NCBI GenBank assembly: GCA_963778185.1
Contig: CAVZTF010000003.1
Location: 1,612,001-1,676,000, forward strand
DNA: 64,000 nt
Reading direction: 5' to 3'
Source: RPQJ01 sp963778185
GTDB lineage: Bacteria > Pseudomonadota > Gammaproteobacteria > Steroidobacterales > Steroidobacteraceae
Positions 54,315 through 60,915 of this stretch are shown in pieces (within the stretch, counting starts at the first letter, position 1; each line of letters begins with the position of its first letter). Under the pieces are notes generated by a model. That model did no database searches. It was not told where the DNA came from and was given only the letters and a program-made list of their open reading frames with translations. A program made the position numbers and the translations under genes.

Positions 54315-54950
54315 TCAATCCGGCTCGGGAAGCAGATAGACGCGCTGCTCGCCGCCCGAAGGCGCCGTGATGTTGAGCCGGGCTGGCATGCCGTCGGCCA
54401 GCGTGCTGTCCACCAGCCTGATCGCGGCGGCGGCATCCGTCACCGGGATTTCGTTGACCGAGACGACTCGCGATCGGGCCGGCAGGTCCACCAGTGCGGC
54501 GAAGCGCCGGGCCACCTCCGCGCCCGCATCGCTGCGGCCGCGGCGCTGGATCGAATCGGCCGACGAGACCCCGCCGGGGGCCGGCTGCAGCAGTGCTTCA
54601 CGCAGTGGAGCCACCGCGACGTTGCGCACGTGAACGTGTTCGACGTCTTCCTGCCCCATGACGATCCCGGTCGTGGCGATCGTCGTGCCGGATCCGTCGA
54701 GCGCGAGATCGATCATCCTGCCGGGCAGGGCAAGTCGAACCGTCTTGCCGTCGAACGCGGTGACTCGCCCGCCGCCGGGGATCTCACTGCCCTTGCGGAT
54801 GAGCACCTGCTCGCCGGGCCGGATCTCGAGCAGGCCGATGTACTCCTGGCCGACCGCCACGACCCCGGCGAGGCGGTATTCGGCGCTCACGGCGGCCGCG
54901 GCCGGCAAGCTGGCCGCAATCCACGCGGCGACCGCGGCGAGGAGCCACAC
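54315..54950 (-). CDS. GspC-like periplasmic protein
   Basis: About 211 residues. A signal-like N-terminal helix (VWLLAAVAAWIAASLPAAAA) is followed by a type II secretion GspC-type HR region (YRLAGVVAVGQEYIGLLEIR, then KGSEIPGGGRVTAF). A C-terminal PDZ-like part (RSRVVSVNEIPVTDAAAAIRLV) ends the protein. No other secretion gene is nearby. The start is uncertain: GTG 54950 is proposed because ATG 55019 would place a transcription terminator (54971-54996) inside the coding region. It lies just downstream of the PEP-CTERM gene and could be partly co-transcribed if the terminator leaks. Confidence 0.6.
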   Translation of the reverse strand: MWLLAAVAAWIAASLPAAAAVSAEYRLAGVVAVGQEYIGLLEIRPGEQVLIRKGSEIPGGGRVTAFDGKTVRLALPGRMIDLALDGSGTTIATTGIVMGQEDVEHVHVRNVAVAPLREALLQPAPGGVSSADSIQRRGRSDAGAEVARRFAALVDLPARSRVVSVNEIPVTDAAAAIRLVDSTLADGMPARLNITAPSGGEQRVYLLPEPD

Positions 54951-54970
54951 ACGCGGGGGCCGGAAAGAAA

Positions 54971-54996
54971 AAGGGTGGTTCGGACGAACCACCCTT
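54971..54996 (-). terminator. Intrinsic terminator of the PEP-CTERM transcript
   Basis: A perfect 12-bp inverted repeat, AAGGGTGGTTCG and CGAACCACCCTT, with a two-base loop. Read on the minus strand it is followed by TTTTCTTT. It lies 67 bp after the PEP-CTERM stop and before the GspC-like gene, so it should end the dockerin/PEP-CTERM transcript. Confidence 0.85.
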
Positions 54997-55062
54997 CGAG
55001 TCGAGACTCCGTCGATCATTCTGGCCCTGCCTCGAGGCAAGCAGGACGCGAGACAGGTGGCT

Positions 55063-55635
55063 TCAGGCGGCGACGCGACGCCGCCGGGTCAGCGCCATGC
55101 CGAGCATCCCGAGGCCGAGGAGGGCCAGCGTGCCGGGCTCCGGCGTCGCCACGGGATAGCAGACCTGGTTCTCCGCGCACTTCACGTCATTGAACCTGTC
55201 CCAGGCGAACGCGAAGCCGCCGTTCGACAGGTCCGCGTCGCTGAAGCGGATGGTCACCAGCTTGATCGGGTCGGCACCGGCCTGTAGCGCGACGAGGTCG
55301 GCGTCCGACAGCAGGGACACCTCGAACACGTCGAGGAGACCGCCGCCCAGGTCGAACCAGTCGAACACGGTCTCGTCGTTGTCCAGGTCGACGTCGTCCG
55401 ACAGGCCCGTGTCGCCGAGCTGGTTGTCGGTGAACACGTCCGCGATCGTCAGCGCGGAGTTGAACGTGATATCGAAGTCCCAGGCGGTGATGGGTTGCCC
55501 GCCCAGGCTGCTCGCATAGATCTCGACGTCGCTCCCGTTGACGACCATGTTGATGCTCACCGCGGCCGCCGGCTGGGCGAACGCGAACGTCGCCACCCCC
55601 GCGATCGCAAGAGCCTTGAGAATTCTAGTTTTCAT
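55063..55635 (-). CDS. PEP-CTERM sorted protein with cohesin-like region
   Basis: A 190-residue exported protein. A signal peptide (MKTRILKALAIAGVATFAFA) is followed by a beta-rich domain. The VNGSDVEIYASSLGGQ and WDFDITFNSALTIADVF pattern recalls the cohesin fold. The end is a PEP-CTERM signal: PEPGTLALLGLGMLG and an arginine cluster. An exosortase elsewhere in the genome should cleave it for surface sorting. ATG 55635 follows GAGG by nine bases, better than ATG 55644. It lies 92 bp downstream of the dockerin gene in the same direction. The cohesin assignment is inferred from pattern only. Confidence 0.8.
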   Translation of the reverse strand: MKTRILKALAIAGVATFAFAQPAAAVSINMVVNGSDVEIYASSLGGQPITAWDFDITFNSALTIADVFTDNQLGDTGLSDDVDLDNDETVFDWFDLGGGLLDVFEVSLLSDADLVALQAGADPIKLVTIRFSDADLSNGGFAFAWDRFNDVKCAENQVCYPVATPEPGTLALLGLGMLGMALTRRRRVAA

Positions 55636-55690
55636 GACATCCATCCTCGTTCTGATGTTCGTTCGGCCATTGGCCTGATTGCGGCATGGA

Positions 55691-55718
55691 CGCGGGGTGG
55701 GTCTCACGCCACCCCGCG
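55691..55718. repeat. Hairpin between the dockerin and PEP-CTERM genes
   Basis: A perfect 10-bp inverted repeat, CGCGGGGTGG and CCACCCCGCG, around an 8-base loop. It lies 9 bp after the dockerin gene stop. No T-run follows on the minus strand, so it may stabilise or process mRNA rather than terminate it. Confidence 0.6.
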
Positions 55719-55727
55719 TGCATGAGG

Positions 55728-57404
55728 TCACCGTTTGGCGGCGGTTCGCGCGACCGCGGGTGCCGTCGTCCGGCACCTCGGGAAGGTGCACTGCAGCGTG
55801 CAGGCGCGCGAGTCGTTCACGTTGATGATCCCGTTGCTGTCCGCATCCGCCCTCGGGTCGGCCGGCGGCACCGTCTGGCCACGCAGGCGCGTGATCGCCC
55901 GGATGTCGACACTGTCGATGTCGCCATCGCTGTCGAGGTCGCACCTCATGATGTCGCAGGCATCGCCAATGCCGTCGCCGTCCCCGTCTTCCTGGTTCGG
56001 GTTCGGAACGGCCGGGCAGTTGTCCTCGTCGTCGGGGACGCCGTCACCGTCGCTGTCCAGCCGGACGCCCGTGGCGCGCTGCAGGACGAGCAGTGCGTAG
56101 GACTGAGACGAATACAGGTTCCAGTATGACGGATTGGAATTGCAGCCAAAGCGGCCGTCATTGCCGCTGATCGGCGCACTGCCGTCCCAGCACTGGTGGC
56201 CGATGATCTGGTGGGCGTAGTCGAAGTACTGGCCCTGCGGCTCGGCCGCGTAGAAGCCCACGCCGCCCGCTCCGAAGCTCGCCACTCGCGCGAACGAGGC
56301 CGGGTCCTTATGGACCTGGCGCACGGCACAAGCAGGGGCGCTGGCTGCCGGCAACGTTCCGAGACTGTCGGGGCCGATGTTTCCGGCGCTCGGAGCGATG
56401 CCCGAGTTTCGCAGCAGCTCCATCCCCTTGAACGAACTCCAGAGGTAATACCAGTAGGAACTGCCCTGCCAGCCGTTGCCCATGCTGTCGAGATCCTGCC
56501 AGCGGTAACGATTGCGCAGCCACTGCATGTACTGCTGCACGCCGGCGGAATTCACGTTCGCGCCGCCGAACAGCTGGATGTAGACGCCGGACGCCGTCTG
56601 CTGCATCGACGGAGCGTACGACTGCGCCGCGTAGCCATGACCGCGTTCGGTCGCCGTGAGTACGTTGCAGCTCGCGTTGTCGGAACCCGAGCGCCCATTC
56701 AGCTCATAGGCCGTCCTGACGCGCAACAGGGCCGCGTTGATGGCTGCCGTCCTGGCCGCGTCGGTAAACGCGGGATCGGCATAGAACGCCTTGGCGGCGG
56801 CGAGGCCGGCCGCGGCGAACTGGGTCGTCGACGAGTCCTCGCAGCCGTTGTTCGTGTAGCACCAGTAGCCCTGGTCGATCGCGTTCGGATAGGCGGGCGC
56901 CTGGCGCTGGGCTGCGAGTGTCCTGTCCACCAGCGCATTCATCGCTTCTGTGATGGTCTGGTAGTCCACGTTGCCGGGCGCGAGCACGTCCTTGTCGGGT
57001 CCGCCCGACAGTGCGTACTCGGACAGGGCGTACATGAAAGCACCGTCGCGATAGGCGTAGAAGGTCGACTCGTTGACTCGATCGAGGATATACGCCGCCG
57101 CCGTCCGCAAGCGGCCCTGGTCCGTCGCGTTCGCGCCCGCGTAACCCTGCGGCGGGTCATCCGGATTGCCGCTCGCGCGCTTCTCCAGCAGTGCCAGCAT
57201 CGGCAACCCAGCCGCGTCGCCCGCGGAACTCGGGTTGGTGAAGGCGCCGTTGTTGGCGAGCCATTCGATGCCGCGGTCGATCGCGGTACCGACATCCTGC
57301 TCGAACGCCGTCTGTGCCTGCGCGGCGACGGACGCCAGGGAAAGAGCCCCTGCCGCCACGGCCCACGTTAATGTTTTCTTGATAGTGATCGCCCGAATTC
57401 TCAT
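55728..57404 (-). CDS. Exported protein with toroid-like domain, thrombospondin-3 repeats and dockerin-like module
   Basis: A 558-residue secreted protein. A signal peptide (to AQAQ) is followed by a large helical domain starting TAIDRGIEWLANNGAFTNP, with repeated helix pairs that suggest an alpha/alpha toroid like squalene-cyclase-type proteins. At about 475-510 are calcium-binding thrombospondin type 3 repeats (DSDGDGVPDDEDNCPAVPNP; DGDGDGIGDACD). Then comes a dockerin-like pair of EF-type loops (DLDSDGDIDSVD and DADSNGIINVND). ATG 57404 has a strong GGAGGGG site. A near-consensus sigma-54 promoter lies about 90 bp upstream. The downstream PEP-CTERM protein with a cohesin-like region may be its anchor. 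Confidence 0.82.
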   Translation of the reverse strand: MRIRAITIKKTLTWAVAAGALSLASVAAQAQTAFEQDVGTAIDRGIEWLANNGAFTNPSSAGDAAGLPMLALLEKRASGNPDDPPQGYAGANATDQGRLRTAAAYILDRVNESTFYAYRDGAFMYALSEYALSGGPDKDVLAPGNVDYQTITEAMNALVDRTLAAQRQAPAYPNAIDQGYWCYTNNGCEDSSTTQFAAAGLAAAKAFYADPAFTDAARTAAINAALLRVRTAYELNGRSGSDNASCNVLTATERGHGYAAQSYAPSMQQTASGVYIQLFGGANVNSAGVQQYMQWLRNRYRWQDLDSMGNGWQGSSYWYYLWSSFKGMELLRNSGIAPSAGNIGPDSLGTLPAASAPACAVRQVHKDPASFARVASFGAGGVGFYAAEPQGQYFDYAHQIIGHQCWDGSAPISGNDGRFGCNSNPSYWNLYSSQSYALLVLQRATGVRLDSDGDGVPDDEDNCPAVPNPNQEDGDGDGIGDACDIMRCDLDSDGDIDSVDIRAITRLRGQTVPPADPRADADSNGIINVNDSRACTLQCTFPRCRTTAPAVARTAAKR

Positions 57405-57495
57405 GGCTGCCCCTCCGGCATTGAATCCCACCGAACGGACGTCCCCCCGGACACCGCGCGGCGGCATGACTCTTATGGTTGTCAAGGGCAATTTG

Positions 57496-57512
57496 TGCAA
57501 TTTCGGTGCCAA
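57496..57512 (-). promoter_or_regulatory. Sigma-54 (-24/-12) promoter of the dockerin/PEP-CTERM unit
   Basis: Minus strand reads TTGGCACCGAAATTGCA, matching 16 of 17 positions of the sigma-54 consensus YTGGCACGRNNNTTGCW with the required GG-N10-GC spacing. The predicted start point near 57486 leaves an 80-base leader before ATG 57404. An NtrC-family regulator gene lies divergently next to it. Confidence 0.8.
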
Positions 57513-57643
57513 TTCGTGGAACCGCATACAAAACATGCACCTACTCGGCCGCTGGTACGGACGTGCCGCGGTTCCTTGTAAAGATTCCCGACGAGCGAAC
57601 GCGCCGCTGGCCCCGCCGGAGTCCTGTCCCGTAGCATCCGGGC

Positions 57644-59044
57644 GTGCTTTTCCAGCGATCCCTGTACACCCGCTTGATCCTGGCGCTGCTCGGCCCGCTG
57701 CTGGTGGCGATGGCCGCCGCGTGGGCAATCGGAGTAGGCGTGGTAACCCATGCGCTGGAGCAGCGCGTCGAGGGCCAGTCCCGCAACGCCGCCGCGGTGC
57801 TGTCGACCTGGGGGCTTCCGTATACCCCCGAGCTGCTGCGACGACTGGCGTTGCTGCAGCGCGCCGATTTCGCATTGGTCGACCGGGCCGGCCGGGTGGT
57901 TTTCAGCACGTCCGAGCCCGTGGGGCGGGCCCTGGCGACACCGCTGGCCGGGTTCGCGGCGGCTCGGCCGTCCGGCCCGGCCAGTTTCAAGCTCGGGGAG
58001 CCGGCGAGCAGTATCGCCGTGTACCAGCCGATCGACGCGTCCCACGACCCGCGGTATTCGGCGCTGGTGGCCGTCGCTCCGCTCGGGGACGCGGAGGCGG
58101 CGGCCCGGCGGGCGGCCTGGTGGCTCGCGTTTGCGATGCTGGCGGCCGGCGCCGTCCTGGGGTCGCTGCTGCTCGGGCTGGTCCGCAACATCACGCGTCC
58201 GCTGGCCCAGCTCGCTGCGATGGCCGACCGCATCGCGGCCGGCGAGCGAGAGCAGCGCATCGTCCTGCCGCGCGCCGACGAAATCGGCGCCGTGGCGCAG
58301 TCGCTGAATTCGATGATGCTGCGCCTGCGCGATTACGAAGAACGCCTCGCGTCGCGCAGCCGCCTCTCCGCGCTCGGGGAAATGTCCGCGCGGCTCGCCC
58401 ACGAGATCCGCAACCCGCTGACCGGCCTCAAGCTGCACCTGCAACTCCTCGCCGAGCGCATCGATCCGCAGGAATTCGCGCGGGTCCAGCAGCTGCTGGC
58501 GGAGGTGCAGCGGCTCGAGTTGCTCGTGTCCTCGACGCTCATGCTCGGCCAGGACCAACCGCTGCACATCGAAACGACCCGGATCGAGGAACTGCTCGCG
58601 GAAGTCCTGGACCTCATGGGCCCGTCGCTCGCGCACCGCGGCGTCCGCGCTGAGAGCCGCTGCGAGCCGCAACTGCAGGCCGGCGTGGATCGCGCGCTCC
58701 TGCGCCAGGCGCTGCTCAACCTGATCGTGAATGCCGCCGATGCGATGCCACAGGGCGGCCGGATGGTGATCAGCGCGGAGCTGGAAGCGGCCGCCGGGCC
58801 GGTCCGCATCGTCGTGGAAGACTCGGGCCCGGGCGTGGCCGGGGAGGTGGTCGCGCGCCTCCCCCGGGATCCGGTCAGCACCAAGCCGTTCGGGCTCGGC
58901 CTCGGGCTCAGCATGTGCCGCGACATGGCGGCGGCGCACGGCGGCGAATTGCGCATCGAGCGTAGCCCAGCGCTCGGTGGCGCGCGCATCGTCATCGCGT
59001 TACCGTTGGCGCCGGCATCCCCTGGTGCCGCCAAAGGCGCCTGA
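57644..59044 (+). CDS. Sensor histidine kinase (NtrB-like partner of the sigma-54 regulator)
   Basis: A 466-residue membrane kinase. Two transmembrane helices (LYTRLILALLGPLLVAMAAA; LAFAMLAAGAVLGSLLLGL) frame a periplasmic sensor of about 130 residues. A HAMP domain (RPLAQLAAMADRIAAGERE), the dimerisation/phosphoacceptor motif HEIRNPLTGL with His253, and the HATPase domain (NLIVNAADAMPQGGRM; DSGPGV; GLGLGLSMCRDM) follow. The start is GTG 57644. The response regulator follows 4 bp after the stop. The signal is unknown; the output is probably the two flanking sigma-54 promoters. Confidence 0.9.
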   Translation: MLFQRSLYTRLILALLGPLLVAMAAAWAIGVGVVTHALEQRVEGQSRNAAAVLSTWGLPYTPELLRRLALLQRADFALVDRAGRVVFSTSEPVGRALATPLAGFAAARPSGPASFKLGEPASSIAVYQPIDASHDPRYSALVAVAPLGDAEAAARRAAWWLAFAMLAAGAVLGSLLLGLVRNITRPLAQLAAMADRIAAGEREQRIVLPRADEIGAVAQSLNSMMLRLRDYEERLASRSRLSALGEMSARLAHEIRNPLTGLKLHLQLLAERIDPQEFARVQQLLAEVQRLELLVSSTLMLGQDQPLHIETTRIEELLAEVLDLMGPSLAHRGVRAESRCEPQLQAGVDRALLRQALLNLIVNAADAMPQGGRMVISAELEAAAGPVRIVVEDSGPGVAGEVVARLPRDPVSTKPFGLGLGLSMCRDMAAAHGGELRIERSPALGGARIVIALPLAPASPGAAKGA

Positions 59045-59048
59045 AACC

Positions 59049-60458
59049 ATGGCCCGCGTCCTGGTTGCCGATGACGAGCGCTCGATCTGCGAGGCCTTCG
59101 CGCTGCTGCTCGCAGACGAAGGCCATGCGCCGCTGACGGCCTCGACCGGCGAGGAGGCATTGCGGCTGGTCCGCGACGAGAAGCCCGACATGGTGTTCCT
59201 CGACGTGCGCATGCCCGGGATGGACGGCCTTGCCGTGCTCAAGGCGATCCAGGCGTCCAGTCCCGGCTTGCCCGTCGTCGTCATGACGGCCTACGGCACG
59301 CTGGACACGGCGGCCGAGGCGCTGCGGAACAAGGCGTTCGATTATCTCGGCAAGCCCCTGGACCTCGCGCAGATCCGGCAACTGCTCCGCCGCGCGCTCC
59401 ACACGCCGCAGCCGCTCACGCAGGCAAGGCGTGCGCCGCACGACGTCGAGGCCGGCGCGCAGGCCACGCTGGTCGGGCAAAGCGCAGCCATGCAGGAGTT
59501 GTTCAAGTCGATCGTGCTGCTCGCGGACAATGACCTCACCGTGCTCGTGCAGGGCGAGAGCGGCGTCGGCAAGGAACTCGTCGCGCGCGCGATCCACGAT
59601 TCCGGTTCGAGGGCAGGGGCGCCTTTTGTCGCGGTGAATTGCGCCGCGATCCCCGAGCAGTTGATCGAATCGGAATTCTTCGGGCACGAGCGCGGTGCGT
59701 TCACCGACGCGAAGTCGGCGCGGACCGGACGCTTCGAGGCCGCGGGCACCGGCACGCTCTTCCTCGACGAGATCTCGGAGTTGCCGTTGCACCTGCAGAG
59801 CAAGCTGCTGCGAGTGCTGCAGGAGCGCAGCTTCGAGCGCGTGGGCAGCGTGGCCTCGCTGCCGTTCCTCGCGCGGCTGGTCTGCGCGTCGAACCGCGAT
59901 CTCGCCGCGGCCGTGGCAGCCGGGGACTTCCGCGAGGACCTCTACCACCGCGTCAACATCATGGCGCTGCTGGTCCCGCCGCTGCGCGAGCGCCGCGAGG
60001 ACATTCCGGAGCTCGTTCATGCGCTGCTCCGGCGAGCAAGCCGCGAGATCGGCAAGACGGTCGACGCGGTGGAGCAGGCCGTGCTCGACCGGCTCCAGGG
60101 CCACGACTGGCCGGGCAACGTCCGTGAGCTGGAGCATGTGATCAAGCGCTCCGTGCTGCGTGCACGCGGTCGCGTCCTGACGGTGCACGATCTTTCCCTG
60201 GACACCGGGCTGGCCGTGACGGCAACCGACGACGGTGGGGTCGCGAGGCCGCTGGCGACCCTGGCGGCGCTGGCTCCGGCGCTGGTGGAGGCGGCCCGCC
60301 GTGGAGAGTCCGTCCCCGACCTCTACGACCGGGCCATCGGCCGTCTCGAGCGTGCCCTGATCGAGGCCGCCCTGGCGGCAACGGACGGCAACCAGGTTGC
60401 CGCGGCGCGCCTGCTCGGAATGAGCCGGACCACGCTGCGTGCGAAGTTGCCGGACTGA
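59049..60458 (+). CDS. NtrC-family sigma-54-dependent response regulator
   Basis: A 469-residue activator. The receiver domain has Asp52 as the phosphoacceptor in FLDVRMPGMDG. The AAA+ domain has Walker A GESGVGKE (from residue 169), the sigma-54 contact loop GAFTDA (216-221, a variant of GAFTGA), and Walker B GTLFLDEISE. The C-terminal Fis-type helix-turn-helix is GNQVAAARLLGMSRTTLRAK. Phosphorylated by its kinase, it should activate RNA polymerase carrying sigma-54. The PrsK/PrsR pair of PEP-CTERM systems is built the same way, but I cannot confirm orthology. Confidence 0.92.
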   Translation: MARVLVADDERSICEAFALLLADEGHAPLTASTGEEALRLVRDEKPDMVFLDVRMPGMDGLAVLKAIQASSPGLPVVVMTAYGTLDTAAEALRNKAFDYLGKPLDLAQIRQLLRRALHTPQPLTQARRAPHDVEAGAQATLVGQSAAMQELFKSIVLLADNDLTVLVQGESGVGKELVARAIHDSGSRAGAPFVAVNCAAIPEQLIESEFFGHERGAFTDAKSARTGRFEAAGTGTLFLDEISELPLHLQSKLLRVLQERSFERVGSVASLPFLARLVCASNRDLAAAVAAGDFREDLYHRVNIMALLVPPLRERREDIPELVHALLRRASREIGKTVDAVEQAVLDRLQGHDWPGNVRELEHVIKRSVLRARGRVLTVHDLSLDTGLAVTATDDGGVARPLATLAALAPALVEAARRGESVPDLYDRAIGRLERALIEAALAATDGNQVAAARLLGMSRTTLRAKLPD

Positions 60459-60683
60459 CGGGACGCTTGTGCGGTTCCTGACCAGCGCCTGACGGATTCT
60501 GGTCATTGACAGTAAATTTATATAAAACAGATAGTTAGTCGAGAGTTCGGGCCGCTCGAAGCCGCCCGCTGTCGCAAAAGGCAACATGACTGTTCGCGCG
60601 GGCCTTCTGGCCTGGCCGCCTCGGTTGCCGCCAACCCCATGAACAACAAGATAATCCTCGCCCGGCGAGCGGGCCGTTCCCGG
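60459..60683. other. Intergenic region upstream of the TonB receptor promoter
   Basis: About 225 bp. It contains an inverted repeat (TGACCAG at 60479-60485 and CTGGTCA at 60499-60505) that could be an activator-binding site roughly 190 bp upstream of the sigma-54 promoter. Next to it is a short AT-rich patch (ATTGACAGTAAATTTATATAAAAC, about 60504-60527), unusual in this GC-rich segment. No terminator with a T-run was found after the regulator gene. Confidence 0.4.
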
Positions 60684-60700
60684 CTGGCACGCCAATTGCT
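60684..60700 (+). promoter_or_regulatory. Sigma-54 (-24/-12) promoter of the TonB receptor gene
   Basis: CTGGCACGCCAATTGCT matches 16 of 17 consensus positions (YTGGCACGRNNNTTGCW; the R position is C) with GG-N10-GC spacing. The start point would be near 60711, leaving a leader of about 205 bases before ATG 60916. It lies directly downstream of the sigma-54 activator gene. Confidence 0.8.
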
Positions 60701-60712
60701 TCAATCCACTCG

Positions 60713-60732
60713 AGCATCCCGCCGCGGATGCT
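60713..60732 (+). repeat. Hairpin at the predicted 5' end of the TonB receptor transcript
   Basis: A 7-bp inverted repeat, AGCATCC and GGATGCT, with a 6-base loop. It would sit within the first bases of the sigma-54 transcript and could stabilise the 5' end. Confidence 0.45.
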
Positions 60733-60824
60733 TGCCCGCCGGCGGATCCCCCCGATCCTGCTGCCGGATGGGTTCACCGGAGTGCGGCCCCTCCCGCCCC
60801 GGAATGCGCGGCAACAAAGCTGGC

Positions 60825-60852
60825 GCGGCCGCTCGCTCACGCGAGCGGCCGC
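60825..60852. repeat. Perfect 12-bp hairpin in the TonB receptor leader
   Basis: GCGGCCGCTCGC pairs with GCGAGCGGCCGC around the loop TCAC. It lies 63 bp before the start codon, with no T-run after it, so termination is not expected. A role in leader folding is possible. Confidence 0.6.
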
Positions 60853-60915
60853 TCCCAATAAGACCAACCGGCGCGCGGTGCTCGGCCGCGCAGCCCGTGC
60901 AACGAGGGAACGTGC

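Noticed and set aside
57568..60479. Shared 9-mer GCGGTTCCT at 57568-57576 and 60471-60479 as a regulator-binding site
   Set aside because: The word is near one sigma-54 promoter region each, but a GC-rich 9-mer can repeat by chance and no inverted repeat accompanies both copies.
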